Shown: piece after piece, positions 8,829-18,082 of the stretch | How the letters are laid out: each line of letters begins with the position of its first letter | Position numbering within the stretch: the first letter of the stretch is position 1 | NCBI GenBank assembly: GCA_003132505.1 | Contig: PKXY01000005.1 | Location: forward strand, 16,555 to 80,554 | Length of the DNA stretch: 64,000 nucleotides | DNA from: Solirubrobacterales bacterium | Lineage (GTDB): Bacteria; Actinomycetota; Thermoleophilia; Solirubrobacterales; Solirubrobacteraceae | Reading direction: 5' to 3' | Made by a program: the position numbers and the translations under genes | The notes under the pieces: generated by a model | Database searches by the model: none | Seen by the model: the letters and a program-made list of their open reading frames with translations, nothing else | Told to the model about the DNA's origin: nothing

Positions 8829-9974
8829 ATGGCTGCTGCTGATGTTTATCTGACGCCGAATTATTCGCGCTTTCCGGTTGAGTTCGTGCGGGGGGAGGGC
8901 GCACGGCTTTGGGATTCAGAGGGTGTCGAGTACCTCGACTTTCTCTGCGGGATCTCGGTCTCGAGCGTCGGTCACTGCCACCCCGCCGTCGTGGCGGCGA
9001 TCCACGAGCAGGCGGCGCGCCTCATTCACGTAGGCAACCTCTATTACACCGAGCCGATGACGCGCCTTGCCGAGCGGCTCGCCCGCTGCTCGCTCGGCGG
9101 CAAGGTGTTCTTTGCCAACTCGGGCACCGAGGCCGTCGAGGCTGCACTGAAATGCGCGCGCAAGGCTCGTCAGGGTGGCACCATCGTCTCGCTGCACGGG
9201 GCGTTTCACGGGCGCACCTACGGCGCTCTTTCGGCGACGCCGCAGGAGTCCAAGCAGGCGCCGTTCGCACCGCTGGTCGGCGGCTTCGTCAGCGTTGAGC
9301 CGACGATTGACGCGCTCCACACGACTATCGACGAACACACGGCGGCGGTGATCATCGAGCCGATCCAGGGCGAGAGCGGTGTCATCGTGCTCAGCGACGA
9401 GCTGCTGGTAGCTGCGCGCGAGCTGTGCGACGCAAACGGGGCGACCCTGATCTTCGACGAGATCCAGACCGGTCTCGGACGGACGGGCACGCTCTGGGCA
9501 TACGAGCGGTCCGGTGTGATCCCGGACCTGCTGTGCACCGCGAAAGCGCTCGGTGGGGGCCTGCCGATCGGCGCCCTGATCACCGGCGAGCGGCACGCCG
9601 ACACCTTCGCGCCCGGGGATCACGGCTCCACCTTCGCCGGCGGACCGGTCGTCTGCGCGGCCACGAACGCGATGCTCGACGTGGTGCTCGACGAGGTTCT
9701 GCTGGAGCGCGTAGGCGAGCTCGGCGAGCTCCTGCGCTCGCGGCTTGCCGGCCTCCGGCACGTCACGCAGGTGCGCGGTCGCGGCCTGATGATCGCCTTC
9801 GATCTCGATATCGACGCCCTTGCGGTCGTCCGCCGGCTGCTGCTCGAACGCCGGCTGATCGTCAACGCGACGGGGCCGAGAACCGTGCGTCTGCTGCCGC
9901 CGCTTGTGATCGGCGAGGGGGATGCGCTCGACGCGCTCGAGCGCATCACCGCGGTTCTCGACGCGGAGCCTTGA
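8829..9974 (+). CDS. argD: Acetylornithine aminotransferase
   Basis: 381 residues from the ATG at 8829, which has GAGGTGAG just upstream. The frame stays open back to 8781, but that part is not family-like. A class III PLP aminotransferase converting N-acetylglutamate semialdehyde to N-acetylornithine. Visible motifs: 'YLDFLCGISVSSVGHCHP' near the start, 'FFANSGTEAVEAALKCAR', 'LIFDEIQTGLGRTGTLWAYE' (Asp binding the PLP ring nitrogen) and 'CTAKALGGGLPIGALI' (the PLP-linked Lys). GNAT follows after 1 base. Confidence 0.95.
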   Translation: MAAADVYLTPNYSRFPVEFVRGEGARLWDSEGVEYLDFLCGISVSSVGHCHPAVVAAIHEQAARLIHVGNLYYTEPMTRLAERLARCSLGGKVFFANSGTEAVEAALKCARKARQGGTIVSLHGAFHGRTYGALSATPQESKQAPFAPLVGGFVSVEPTIDALHTTIDEHTAAVIIEPIQGESGVIVLSDELLVAARELCDANGATLIFDEIQTGLGRTGTLWAYERSGVIPDLLCTAKALGGGLPIGALITGERHADTFAPGDHGSTFAGGPVVCAATNAMLDVVLDEVLLERVGELGELLRSRLAGLRHVTQVRGRGLMIAFDLDIDALAVVRRLLLERRLIVNATGPRTVRLLPPLVIGEGDALDALERITAVLDAEP

Positions 9975-9975
9975 G

Positions 9976-10419
9976 ATGATTCGCGAGCTGCCGGACGGCT
10001 ACGAGCTCGACGACGACCCGCGCCGCATCGATGTCGACGTGGTGCACCGGTACCTGTCCGAGGAGTCCTACTGGGCGAGCGGCCGTGCGCACGCCGCGGT
10101 GCTGGCATCGATCGAGGGCTCGCAGAGGGTCGTCGGCTCCTACCACGCCGGAGAGCTCATCGGCTTCGCGCGCGTGGTCACCGACAAGGCGACCTTCGCG
10201 ATGCTCGCCGATGTGTTCGTGCTCCCCGAGCACCGCGGTCGCGGACTCGGCGTCGAGCTCGTCCGCGAGGCGGTCGACGGCGGCCCCTACAGCGATCTGG
10301 GCTGGTGGCTCACGACAGCCGACGCCCAGGCGTTCTACAAGAAGCTGGGCTTTCGCGAATCGAGCGCAACGACGACGATGCAGCGCCAACGGCGCGCCAC
10401 TCCGGCTGCGGGCGGCTAG
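9976..10419 (+). CDS. GNAT-family N-acetyltransferase in the arg operon
   Basis: 147 residues, starting at the ATG 1 base after the argD stop. It has the GNAT acetyl-CoA pyrophosphate loop in 'PEHRGRGLGVELVREAV' and a C-terminal 'AQAFYKKLGFRES'. The N-terminal block 'YELDDDPRRIDVDVVHRYLSEESYWA' is typical of a small GNAT family found in many genomic settings, so this is probably not a dedicated N-acetylglutamate synthase despite its location. Substrate unknown. It is likely cotranscribed with argD. The -10-like TAGGCT for argG overlaps its stop codon. Confidence 0.85.
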   Translation: MIRELPDGYELDDDPRRIDVDVVHRYLSEESYWASGRAHAAVLASIEGSQRVVGSYHAGELIGFARVVTDKATFAMLADVFVLPEHRGRGLGVELVREAVDGGPYSDLGWWLTTADAQAFYKKLGFRESSATTTMQRQRRATPAAGG

Positions 10420-10422
10420 GCT
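10417..10422 (+). promoter_or_regulatory. -10-like box before argG
   Basis: TAGGCT, 10 bases before the argG ATG, overlapping the GNAT stop. It fits the recurring TAnnnT-near-start pattern of this window and would give a transcript with almost no leader. Confidence 0.4.
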
Positions 10423-10432
10423 GGCGGATCCG

Positions 10433-11710
10433 ATGAGCGATCCCGGTTTCCCACCGCGCACCGCGAGCTACGAGGCCGACCCGGAACAGGTCGGGCGTGT
10501 ACTGCTGCTCTACTCCGGCGGGCTCGACACAAGCGTGATGCTGCACTGGATCCAGGAGCGCTACGGCGCCGAGGTGGTCACGTTGACGGTGAACCTCGGC
10601 CAGCCCGGCGAGGACTACGCGGTAATCGAGGCCAAGGCGCGGCAGATCGGCGCCATCGAATGCCATGTCGTCGATGCGCGCGAGGAGTTCGCGTCCGAGT
10701 ACCTGGCGCCGGCGATCAAGGCGAACGCGCTCTATGGCGGCGGCTACCCGCTCTTCACCGCGCTGGGGCGACCGCTGATCGCAAAGCTTGCGGTCGAGTA
10801 CGCCCGCCGCTCGGGTTGCGACACGATCGCCCACGGCTGCACCGGCAAGGGCAACGACCAGGTGCGGATCGAGGCGACTGTTGCGACGCTGGCTCCGGAG
10901 CTCAAGCTGATTGCCCCGGTGCGGAGCTGGGCGATGGGGCGCGACCAGGAGGTCGCCTACGCGCGCGAGCACGGGATCCCGGTCAAGGGCGGCTCCGAGC
11001 AGGCGCCGTATTCGATCGACGACAACCTCTGGGGACGCTCCTCGGAAGGCCGCTGGATCGAGGACCTCGACCGCGCGCCGGAGGAGGACGTGTTCCAGCT
11101 CGTAACGCTGCCACGCCTCGCGCCTGAGGAGCCCGCGCGCCTCGAGCTCAGCTTCGAGCGCGGGCTTCCGGTAGCGCTCGACGGCACACGTCTCGGCCTC
11201 GTCGAGCTGATCGAACGCGTCGGCGAGCTCGGCGCCCGCCACGGGGTCGGCATCATCGACCACATCGAGGACCGCATCGTGGGCCTCAAGGTCCGTGACA
11301 TCTACGAGGCACCCGCCGCGGCGATCATCCTGCCCGCCCACCAGGAGCTCGAGCAGCTCGTCTGCACGATCCACCAAAACCAGTTCAAGGCCGGGCTCGA
11401 CCACCACTGGGCCTACCTCGTCTACGCAGGCCTCTGGTGGGAGCCGCTGCGGGGTGACCTCGACGCGTACATGGACGCGGTCAACGAGCAGGTCAGCGGC
11501 ACCATCGGCGTCGAGCTCTACAAGGGCAGTGCGCGTGTGATCACGCGCAGCTCGCCGAACGCCCTATACGACCGCTCACTGGCCTCGTTCGCGGAGTCCG
11601 GCGGGCTCTTCGCCCAAACCGCCTCGCCGGGCTTCATCGAGCTGTGGTCGCTGCAGTCGCGGATGGCTTGGCAGCTGCGCAACGGCGGCGCGAAGCCCGA
11701 CGGCGACTAG
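10433..11710 (+). CDS. argG: Argininosuccinate synthase
   Basis: 425 residues from the ATG at 10433, with about 20 residues before the conserved core. Joins citrulline and aspartate with ATP. The PP-loop is 'LLLYSGGLDTSVML'; 'AHGCTGKGNDQVR' and 'EQAPYSIDDNLWGRSSEGRWIED' hold the citrulline/aspartate site. The frame is open upstream to 10031, but that overlaps the GNAT gene. No argF or argH is seen next to it, so those must be elsewhere. Confidence 0.97.
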   Translation: MSDPGFPPRTASYEADPEQVGRVLLLYSGGLDTSVMLHWIQERYGAEVVTLTVNLGQPGEDYAVIEAKARQIGAIECHVVDAREEFASEYLAPAIKANALYGGGYPLFTALGRPLIAKLAVEYARRSGCDTIAHGCTGKGNDQVRIEATVATLAPELKLIAPVRSWAMGRDQEVAYAREHGIPVKGGSEQAPYSIDDNLWGRSSEGRWIEDLDRAPEEDVFQLVTLPRLAPEEPARLELSFERGLPVALDGTRLGLVELIERVGELGARHGVGIIDHIEDRIVGLKVRDIYEAPAAAIILPAHQELEQLVCTIHQNQFKAGLDHHWAYLVYAGLWWEPLRGDLDAYMDAVNEQVSGTIGVELYKGSARVITRSSPNALYDRSLASFAESGGLFAQTASPGFIELWSLQSRMAWQLRNGGAKPDGD

Positions 11711-11733
11711 TCAGGCGAGCTGCGCGCCGGCCG

Positions 11734-12708
11734 CTAGGCCTCGCGCGCGACGGCTACTGCGCCAGCCCGCGGCGCGTCGGTCATGGGCTTGCGAGCCGCG
11801 AGCACCGGGAAGGTGGCGAGCCTCCGCAGGATCTCCGGCAGGCGGTCGATCTGCGCGCCCGTGCGTCGCGCGACCGACTTGCCGTAGCAGCGAGCGAGCT
11901 CGCTCGCATCGCCCGCGTAGAGCGTCCTGACGTGCGCCCACGTCGCCATCGTCTGCTCGAGGATGCAGTGGTGCTCGTCGACCGCGAAGCCACGCAGCGC
12001 AAAAAGCGCCGGCCAGTCAGTCACGAGGTTTGACCCGTCGTCGTAGAAGACGCCACGCAGCACGCGCCGGTCTGCGCGCGGGGCGACTTCGCTCAGCGCG
12101 AGGTCCGAGAAGCCGACGCCACCGCCGGGCTTGAGGACGCGGAACATCTCCGCAATCAACGTCGGCTTGTCAGCGGCGGTCACGCAGATGTCTCCGGCAA
12201 CCTCGACGCAGACGATCGCATCGAACGACGAGCTCTCGAACGGCAGCTTGCGGGCGTCTCCACGCTCGATCCGGACGCGATCGCTCATGCCCTGTTCGGC
12301 GATCAGCTCCCGGCCCTGGCGAACCTGCTCGCGGCTGATATTGACGCCAGTCACGTCACAGTCGTAGCGCCGCACGATCCGCATCGCTGGAGCGCCGATG
12401 CCGCAGCCGATATCGAGCACCCGTGAGCCCGCTTCGAGGCTTGCCAGCTCGGCGACGAGGTCCGTGTGCGCGTCATGTGCTTCCGGGAGCGTCTCCTCGC
12501 CGGTCGGGAAGTAGCCGAAGTGGAAGTTGTCGCCGTAGAGACGGCGGCTGATGTCGGTAACGAGGTCGTAATAGGCGCCAACGCTCGCGGCGGTGCGACG
12601 GCCTCGGAGAAGTAGCGGCGCCTCCATACGGATCGCGGCCGACGTGGTCCGGATCAGCCCGCGTGCGCCTCCGTTGCGCCAGATCGTGGCAGCAGCCCGC
12701 GCTGACAT
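11734..12708 (-). CDS. Class I SAM-dependent methyltransferase (substrate unknown)
   Basis: 324 residues. The Rossmann-type methyltransferase core starts with 'VLDIGCGIGAPAMRI' (SAM-binding motif I) and continues with 'DVTGVNISREQVRQGR', 'GDARKLPFESSSFDAIVCVE' and 'EMFRVLKPGGGVGFSDL'. The region 'YYDLVTDISRRLYGDNFHFGYFP' before motif I is common in small-molecule methyltransferases of the tocopherol/sterol/sarcosine type. The ATG at 12708 is preferred over the GTG at 12720 because a -10-like TAGGGT (12724-12719) overlaps the latter. It converges with argG and is divergent from dnaE. The real substrate cannot be inferred. Confidence 0.85.
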   Translation of the reverse strand: MSARAAATIWRNGGARGLIRTTSAAIRMEAPLLLRGRRTAASVGAYYDLVTDISRRLYGDNFHFGYFPTGEETLPEAHDAHTDLVAELASLEAGSRVLDIGCGIGAPAMRIVRRYDCDVTGVNISREQVRQGRELIAEQGMSDRVRIERGDARKLPFESSSFDAIVCVEVAGDICVTAADKPTLIAEMFRVLKPGGGVGFSDLALSEVAPRADRRVLRGVFYDDGSNLVTDWPALFALRGFAVDEHHCILEQTMATWAHVRTLYAGDASELARCYGKSVARRTGAQIDRLPEILRRLATFPVLAARKPMTDAPRAGAVAVAREA

Positions 12709-12718
12709 TCGTGTCGGC

Positions 12719-12724
12719 ACCCTA
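12719..12724 (-). promoter_or_regulatory. -10-like box of the methyltransferase gene
   Basis: TAGGGT on the minus strand, 10 bases before the ATG at 12708. It helps decide the start codon. Confidence 0.4.
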
Positions 12725-12792
12725 CCGGCCGCGCCGCCACGGTGCTGTTCGCACGTAGCGGCTTGCGCCGCCGGCCTGTCTGGTGCGCCGCC

Positions 12793-12798
12793 TACGAT
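12793..12798 (+). promoter_or_regulatory. -10-like box of dnaE
   Basis: TACGAT, 11 bases before the dnaE ATG. No convincing -35 at the right distance. Confidence 0.4.
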
Positions 12799-12809
12799 CA
12801 GAGCAGTCG

Positions 12810-15800
12810 ATGACCGAGGCTGCCTGCGCCCACCTGCATGTTCACTCCGAGTACTCGCTGCTCGACGGCGCGTGCAAGATCGATCGGCTCGTGGAGCGCG
12901 CGGCGGCGTTTGGCCAGCCCGCGCTGGGCCTCACCGACCATGGCGTGATGAACGGCGCGGTCGAGCTTTACAAGGCCGCTAAGAAGGCCGGGATCAAGCC
13001 GATCGTCGGCTGCGAGGTCTACTTCGTCGACGACCACGCAGCGGTCGCCGCGCCGGGCCAGCGGATCGAGCGCAACCACCTGACGCTGCTCGCGGCCTCC
13101 GACGTGGGTTACCGCAACCTCGTGAAACTCTCCTCGGCGGGCTTCCTCGAGGGATTGCAGCGCGGCCGCCCGACCGTCGACATGGCTCAGATCGAGCTTC
13201 ACGGCGCGGGCGTGATTGCCCTCAGCGGCTGTCTTGCGTCGCGTCTGTGCGCGCGAATCGCAGATGGACGCGTGGGCGACGGTCGCGAGCACATCGACCA
13301 GTTGATCGGCGCCCTCGGGGCCGAGAACGTGTACTTCGAGGTGCAGAAGAACGGGCTGGCGCTACAGGACCGCTGCAACGTGGAAATCGTGCGGATGGCG
13401 CGCGAGCTGGGCCGCCCACTCGTCGGCACGGGTGACGTCCACTATCTGCGCCGCGAGGACTACAACCACCACACGGCGCTGCTCTGCGTGCAGACGAAGA
13501 GCACTCTCGCCGAGCCGAAGATGACCTTCGAAACGAACGAGTTCTATCTCAAGGACTCGGCTGAGATGGCGAGCGCATTCGCCGAGTGGCCGGAGGCCCT
13601 CGAGACGACACTCGAGATCGCCTCGCGCTGTGAAGTCGAGCTCGAGCTCGATCGCCAGCTGATCCCTGCCTACCCTGTGCCCGACGCTCAGAGCGAGGTC
13701 GCATACCTGCGCGGTCTCGTCGAGCATGGCCTGCGCGAGCGCTACGGCGACCCGCTGCCGGCCGAGGTGCTCGAGCGAATGGAGATGGAGCTCGAGGTGA
13801 TCGACCGGATGGGCTTCAACGCCTACTTCCTGATCGTCTGGGACTTCGTCGATTTCGCCAAGCGCAGCGGGATCGCGGTCGGACCGGGGCGCGGCTCGGC
13901 CGCCGGCTCGATCGTCTCCTACGCGCTGCGGATCACCGATGTCGACCCGCTCGCCTACGGCCTCCTGTTCGAGCGTTTCCTGCACCCCGAGCGCGTATCG
14001 ATGCCGGACATCGACATCGATTTCTCGGTTCGCGGTCGCGAGCGCGTGATGCGCTACGTGGTCGAGAAGTACGGACGCGAGTCGGTCGCGCAGATCGTGA
14101 CCTTCGGCAAGATGTTTCCGCGCCAGGCGACGCGCGACGCGGCACGCGTGCTCGGCCACGACTACGGGCAGGGCGACAAGCTTGCGAAACTGATCCCCGA
14201 TCCCCAGCAGGGTCGCCCACCGAGCTTCGAGGACTGCCTCAAGCCGGGCGAGCCGTTGCGCGCGCTCTATGACATCGACGACACCGCGCGCGAGATCATC
14301 GACATGGCGCGCGGACTCGAGGGGATCGTACGGAACTCCTCGATCCACGCGGCGGCGGTCGTGATCGCCGACCGGCCGCTGACCGACATCGTGCCGCTGC
14401 AGCTTGCCGACGCCGGGCTCGACGAGGACGGGCAGCGCCAGTACCGCATGGTCACGCAGTTCTCGATGAAGCCGATCGAGGAGATCGGGCTGCTGAAGAT
14501 GGACTTCCTGGGGTTGCGCAACCTCGACGTGATCGAGGACGCGCTCGACATCATCGAGCGGTCGACCGGCGAGCGCCCGGACATGGTGGGCCTGCCGCTT
14601 GACGACGAGAAGACCTACGAGATGATGGCCCGCGGCGACTCGGTCGGCGTCTTCCAGTTCGAGTCGGAGGGGATGCGCGAGGCGCTCAAGAAGGTCCGCC
14701 CGGACCGTTTCGACGACCTCGTCGCGCTGAACGCGCTTTACCGGCCCGGCGCGATGGACCAGATCCCGGCCTACGCCCGCGGTAAGCACGACCCGGCCTC
14801 GATCAGCTGCCCGGACCCGCGCCTGCAGCCGATTCTCGCGTCGTCGATGGGCGTGATCCTCTACCAGGAACAGGCGATGCAGATCTCCAAGGAGATCGCC
14901 GGTTTCTCGGGCGCAAAGGCGGACGACCTGCGCAAGGCGATCGGCAAGAAGAACCGCGCGGCGATGGCCGAGTTGAAGCCGGAGTTCGTCGAAGGCTGCC
15001 GCGCCAGCGGAACGAGCGACAAGGTGATCGACTTCATCTGGAACACCAACGAGCGCTCCGCCGACTACTCGTTCAACCGCAGCCACGCCGCCTGCTACGC
15101 GCTGATCGCCTATCGCACGGCGTGGCTCAAGGCCAACTACCCCGCCGAGTACATGGCCGCATTGATCTCCTCGGTGATGTCGACGAAGGACAAGGTGCCG
15201 TTCTTCGTCGCACGCTGCGAGGAGATGGGGATCGAGATCCTGCCGCCTGATATCAACGTCTCCGACCACGAGTTCACCGTCGTCGACGGGAACATCCGCT
15301 TCGGGCTCGATGCGGTGAAGGGGGTCGGCTACCAGGCGGTCGAGGCAATCAAGTGTGCCCGCGAGGATGGTGGTCTGTTCCGCTCGCTGTGGGACTTCTG
15401 CGAGCGCGTCGACTCACGCGCCGTGAACAAGAAGGCGATCGAGTCGCTCGTCAAGTGCGGCGCGCTCGGCTCGACCGGCGCGAGCCGGCGCGGCATGCTC
15501 GAGGTCCTCGAGCAGGCGCAGGGCGCCGGACAGAAGGCGCAACAGGACGCGCTGATCGGCCAGGCCTCGATCTTCGACCTCGGCGACGGAGACGCCGGGT
15601 CCTCGCTCGCTCGTGCCGCTGCGCGGCCATCGATCCCTATCGGCGAGTTCGACCAGCACGAGCTGCTGGCGGTCGAAAAGGAGGCGATCGGCCTCTTCAT
15701 CTCCGCCCATCCGCTGAAAGCCGTCCGCGACGCCCTGCGTCTCGCCGTCGATTGCCCACTGGTCGACCTTGCTTCGCGCCCGGACAAGGAGCAGGTGACG

Positions 15801-16310
15801 GTCGGCGGCATCATCACCGCGGCGCGCAAGGTACGCTCCCGCTCCGGCACCGATCTGATCTTCGCGACCCTCGACGACCTCGAGGGGCAAGCAGAGCTGC
15901 TCGCCTTCGAGGCGTCGCTCGAGAAGCTCGGCGGTCCCCTCGAAGCCGACCAGATCGTCCTCGTCCGCGGCCGCGTCGACCACAAGGAAGGGCAGGCGAC
16001 GACGGTCGTCGCTCAGTCGGTCGAGCTCTTCAGCCCGGGTCCCGAGGAGGTGGAGCGCGCGAGGATCGCCGTGCACGAAGCCGCGCTTCCGAAGAACCTC
16101 CACGTCGAGGTGAGCGAGGAGCGCCGCAGCCCCGAGCTGCTCTCCGACCTGCGCCACGTGCTCGCGTCGTTTCCCGGCAAAGCCGAGGTGGTGGTCAAGT
16201 TCGGCGAAACGAGGCTGCGCCTTGGCGACAGCTACCGCGTCGAGCCGAGCGCAAGCCTGCGCGCCGAGCTCGAACAGCTGACCGGCGCTCCGGCGAGGCT
16301 CGTGGCGTGA
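12810..16310 (+). CDS. dnaE: DNA polymerase III alpha subunit (DnaE type)
   Basis: 1166 residues from the ATG at 12810. The main replicative polymerase subunit. Domains in order: PHP domain (about 1-275, 'HLHVHSEYSLLDGA' and 'GLTDHGVMNG'), polymerase core with 'GPGRGSAAGSIVSYALRITD' and the catalytic acidic motif 'MPDIDIDFSVRGRERVM', the fingers/thumb region ('QEQAMQISKEIAGFSGAKAD'), a helix-hairpin-helix/tandem region near 'RFGLDAVKGVGYQAV', and a C-terminal OB fold (about 1000-1100, 'VTVGGIITAARKVRSRSGTD'). No intein or exonuclease insertion is seen. The region after the stop holds a hairpin and then the convergent exporter gene. Confidence 0.97.
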   Translation: MTEAACAHLHVHSEYSLLDGACKIDRLVERAAAFGQPALGLTDHGVMNGAVELYKAAKKAGIKPIVGCEVYFVDDHAAVAAPGQRIERNHLTLLAASDVGYRNLVKLSSAGFLEGLQRGRPTVDMAQIELHGAGVIALSGCLASRLCARIADGRVGDGREHIDQLIGALGAENVYFEVQKNGLALQDRCNVEIVRMARELGRPLVGTGDVHYLRREDYNHHTALLCVQTKSTLAEPKMTFETNEFYLKDSAEMASAFAEWPEALETTLEIASRCEVELELDRQLIPAYPVPDAQSEVAYLRGLVEHGLRERYGDPLPAEVLERMEMELEVIDRMGFNAYFLIVWDFVDFAKRSGIAVGPGRGSAAGSIVSYALRITDVDPLAYGLLFERFLHPERVSMPDIDIDFSVRGRERVMRYVVEKYGRESVAQIVTFGKMFPRQATRDAARVLGHDYGQGDKLAKLIPDPQQGRPPSFEDCLKPGEPLRALYDIDDTAREIIDMARGLEGIVRNSSIHAAAVVIADRPLTDIVPLQLADAGLDEDGQRQYRMVTQFSMKPIEEIGLLKMDFLGLRNLDVIEDALDIIERSTGERPDMVGLPLDDEKTYEMMARGDSVGVFQFESEGMREALKKVRPDRFDDLVALNALYRPGAMDQIPAYARGKHDPASISCPDPRLQPILASSMGVILYQEQAMQISKEIAGFSGAKADDLRKAIGKKNRAAMAELKPEFVEGCRASGTSDKVIDFIWNTNERSADYSFNRSHAACYALIAYRTAWLKANYPAEYMAALISSVMSTKDKVPFFVARCEEMGIEILPPDINVSDHEFTVVDGNIRFGLDAVKGVGYQAVEAIKCAREDGGLFRSLWDFCERVDSRAVNKKAIESLVKCGALGSTGASRRGMLEVLEQAQGAGQKAQQDALIGQASIFDLGDGDAGSSLARAAARPSIPIGEFDQHELLAVEKEAIGLFISAHPLKAVRDALRLAVDCPLVDLASRPDKEQVTVGGIITAARKVRSRSGTDLIFATLDDLEGQAELLAFEASLEKLGGPLEADQIVLVRGRVDHKEGQATTVVAQSVELFSPGPEEVERARIAVHEAALPKNLHVEVSEERRSPELLSDLRHVLASFPGKAEVVVKFGETRLRLGDSYRVEPSASLRAELEQLTGAPARLVA

Positions 16311-16341
16311 CCGGCGACTAGCCGGCGGACGCGGCAGGCTG

Positions 16342-16384
16342 AGGTTGTCGGCACCGAAGGACACGCCTCCGCCGCCGGCAACCT
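16342..16384. terminator. Hairpin between convergent dnaE and exporter gene
   Basis: AGGTTGTCGGC (16342-16352) pairs with GCCGGCAACCT (16374-16384), 11 pairs including one G-T, with a 21-base loop. It lies in the 132-base gap between two converging genes, has no T-run, and could serve both directions. Nothing else was seen in this gap. Confidence 0.4.
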
Positions 16385-16442
16385 GAGCGAGTCGCGCTCG
16401 CTACGCCGCCATCACGGTGACGCGCAGCGGGTGATGGTCGAC

Positions 16443-17987
16443 TTACGGGGCGCTGTTTGGGACTGCGACGCTCGGAACGAAATCACGCTGCCGAATCAAT
16501 ACAAGCGCTGCCACAGCGCCGACAAACGCAAGCGCGCCCGCGATCGTCACGAGGCCACGGAAGCTTCCCGTGAAACCGACCGCGTAGGCGTGCAGCAACA
16601 CGCGGCTCGCGCTCGCCGAGTGCGTTGCGGCGGCGATGGCGCGCACCGCCCCGTCGATGAACCCTGCGTGCAGCTGACTCCCGGCGTGGGCGAGGAGATG
16701 GCGTCCGACGGGGTTCGCGGCGAGGGCCGTCAGCGCCTTCGTGGGCACCTGGCTCTGGAAGATCGCGCCGAGCCCGGCGATGCCTGTCGCCAGCCCCACC
16801 TGGCGGAACGTGTTCGACGACCCGGACGCCATCCCGCTGCGCGCAGGCGGCACGACGGCGACCGAGGCCGAGGCGATCACCGGGTTCGCAATGCCGATTC
16901 CGACCCCGCCGAGGATGAATCCGGGCAACAGCGCGGTCCACGAAGACGCGGCATTGACGCCGGTCATGAGAATCAATGCGAGTCCGATGATCGCCAGCCC
17001 GGTCCCTAGCAGGAAGCGCGACGGGAGTCGTGTGGTGAGGTTGCCCGAGATCGGCGCGACGGCGAATGCGATCAACGTCAGCGGGAGAAAGCGCACGCCG
17101 GTGGCGAGTGGGCCGTAGCCGAGGACGTCCTGCAGGTACAGGGTGATGTAAAGGAACATCGCGAACATCGAGCCGGCGATCGAGAAGGTTGCGATCGACA
17201 CGCCCAGCATCGCCGGTCGCTTGAACAGCGCAAGATCGAGCATCGGGTCGGACTGCCGCCACTCGGCGACAAGAAAGATCGCCATGAGTACGCAGGCGCC
17301 GATCAGCAAGGCGACGATCTCGGTGCTCCCCCAGCCCTCATCGTTGCCCCGCACAAGCGCGAACACGAGCAGGAAGAGCGCCAGCGAGAACGACACGAAC
17401 CCCGCCCAGTCGATCCGGCGCTGGTTCGGATCCCTCGACTCCTGGATGCGGGTCAGTGTCATCACGATCGCCACGAGACCGATCGGGACGTTGACGAAGA
17501 AGATCCAGCGCCAGCCGATGCCGCCCGTGAGCGCGCCGCCGACGAGCGGCCCGATCGCGACTGCACCCCCGAGCACCGCGCCATAGATCCCGAACGCCGT
17601 ACCTCGCTCCTTGCCGCTGAAGGCCTGCGCAATCAGCGCGAGTGATGTGGCGAGCATGATCGCGCCACCGATGCCCTGCACCGCCCGAGCGAAGTCGAGC
17701 ATCGTGGATGAGCCCGACAGTCCGCACACGAGCGACGCGGCCGAGAACGCGGCCAGTCCGATGGCGAACAACTTCCGGCGGCCGAACATGTCACCGACGA
17801 CCCCGGCGGTCAGCAGGAATGCCGCGATCGTCAGGGCATAGGCGTTGATCACCCACTGGAGGTCGCTGAACGACGAGTGCAGCGATCGCTGGATGTCGGG
17901 CAGCGCCACGTTGACCACCGTGATGTCGAGAAGCAGCATGAATACGCCCGTGCATACCGCAGCGAGCGTCCACCACTTGTTGTTCAC
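16443..17987 (-). CDS. DHA2-family MFS drug/solute exporter, about 14 TM segments
   Basis: About 514 residues from the GTG at 17987, preceded by GGGAG. An alternative GTG lies at 18041. The first helix reads 'WWTLAAVCTGVFMLLLDITV' followed by 'VNVALPDIQ', the classic DHA2 (EmrB/QacA) opening with the Asp in helix 1. The MFS loop 2-3 motif is 'GVVGDMFGRRKLF', and motif C-like 'GAVLGGAVAIGPLVGGAL' in helix 5 marks a proton antiporter. A proton-driven exporter of hydrophobic compounds in the inner membrane; the substrate is not predictable. It shares the strand with nfo, 95 bases downstream of it. Confidence 0.9.
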   Translation of the reverse strand: MNNKWWTLAAVCTGVFMLLLDITVVNVALPDIQRSLHSSFSDLQWVINAYALTIAAFLLTAGVVGDMFGRRKLFAIGLAAFSAASLVCGLSGSSTMLDFARAVQGIGGAIMLATSLALIAQAFSGKERGTAFGIYGAVLGGAVAIGPLVGGALTGGIGWRWIFFVNVPIGLVAIVMTLTRIQESRDPNQRRIDWAGFVSFSLALFLLVFALVRGNDEGWGSTEIVALLIGACVLMAIFLVAEWRQSDPMLDLALFKRPAMLGVSIATFSIAGSMFAMFLYITLYLQDVLGYGPLATGVRFLPLTLIAFAVAPISGNLTTRLPSRFLLGTGLAIIGLALILMTGVNAASSWTALLPGFILGGVGIGIANPVIASASVAVVPPARSGMASGSSNTFRQVGLATGIAGLGAIFQSQVPTKALTALAANPVGRHLLAHAGSQLHAGFIDGAVRAIAAATHSASASRVLLHAYAVGFTGSFRGLVTIAGALAFVGAVAALVLIRQRDFVPSVAVPNSAP

Positions 17988-18082
17988 ACCGCTCCCGTCG
18001 TTCGCCTGATCGCCGCGCTCAAGGCTAGCTGAGCGCCTCACTGGGCTTTGATCGCAGGTCGCGCTCCTTGACTCGCCCGATG

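Noticed and set aside
9976-10419. GNAT gene as a dedicated N-acetylglutamate synthase (ArgA-like)
   Set aside because: Position suggests it, but its N-terminal block belongs to a general small GNAT family and ArgJ can supply N-acetylglutamate. No NAGS-specific feature is seen.
13362-15269. 635-codon minus-strand open frame inside dnaE
   Set aside because: Antisense to the DNA polymerase core; low-complexity composition typical of a shadow frame.
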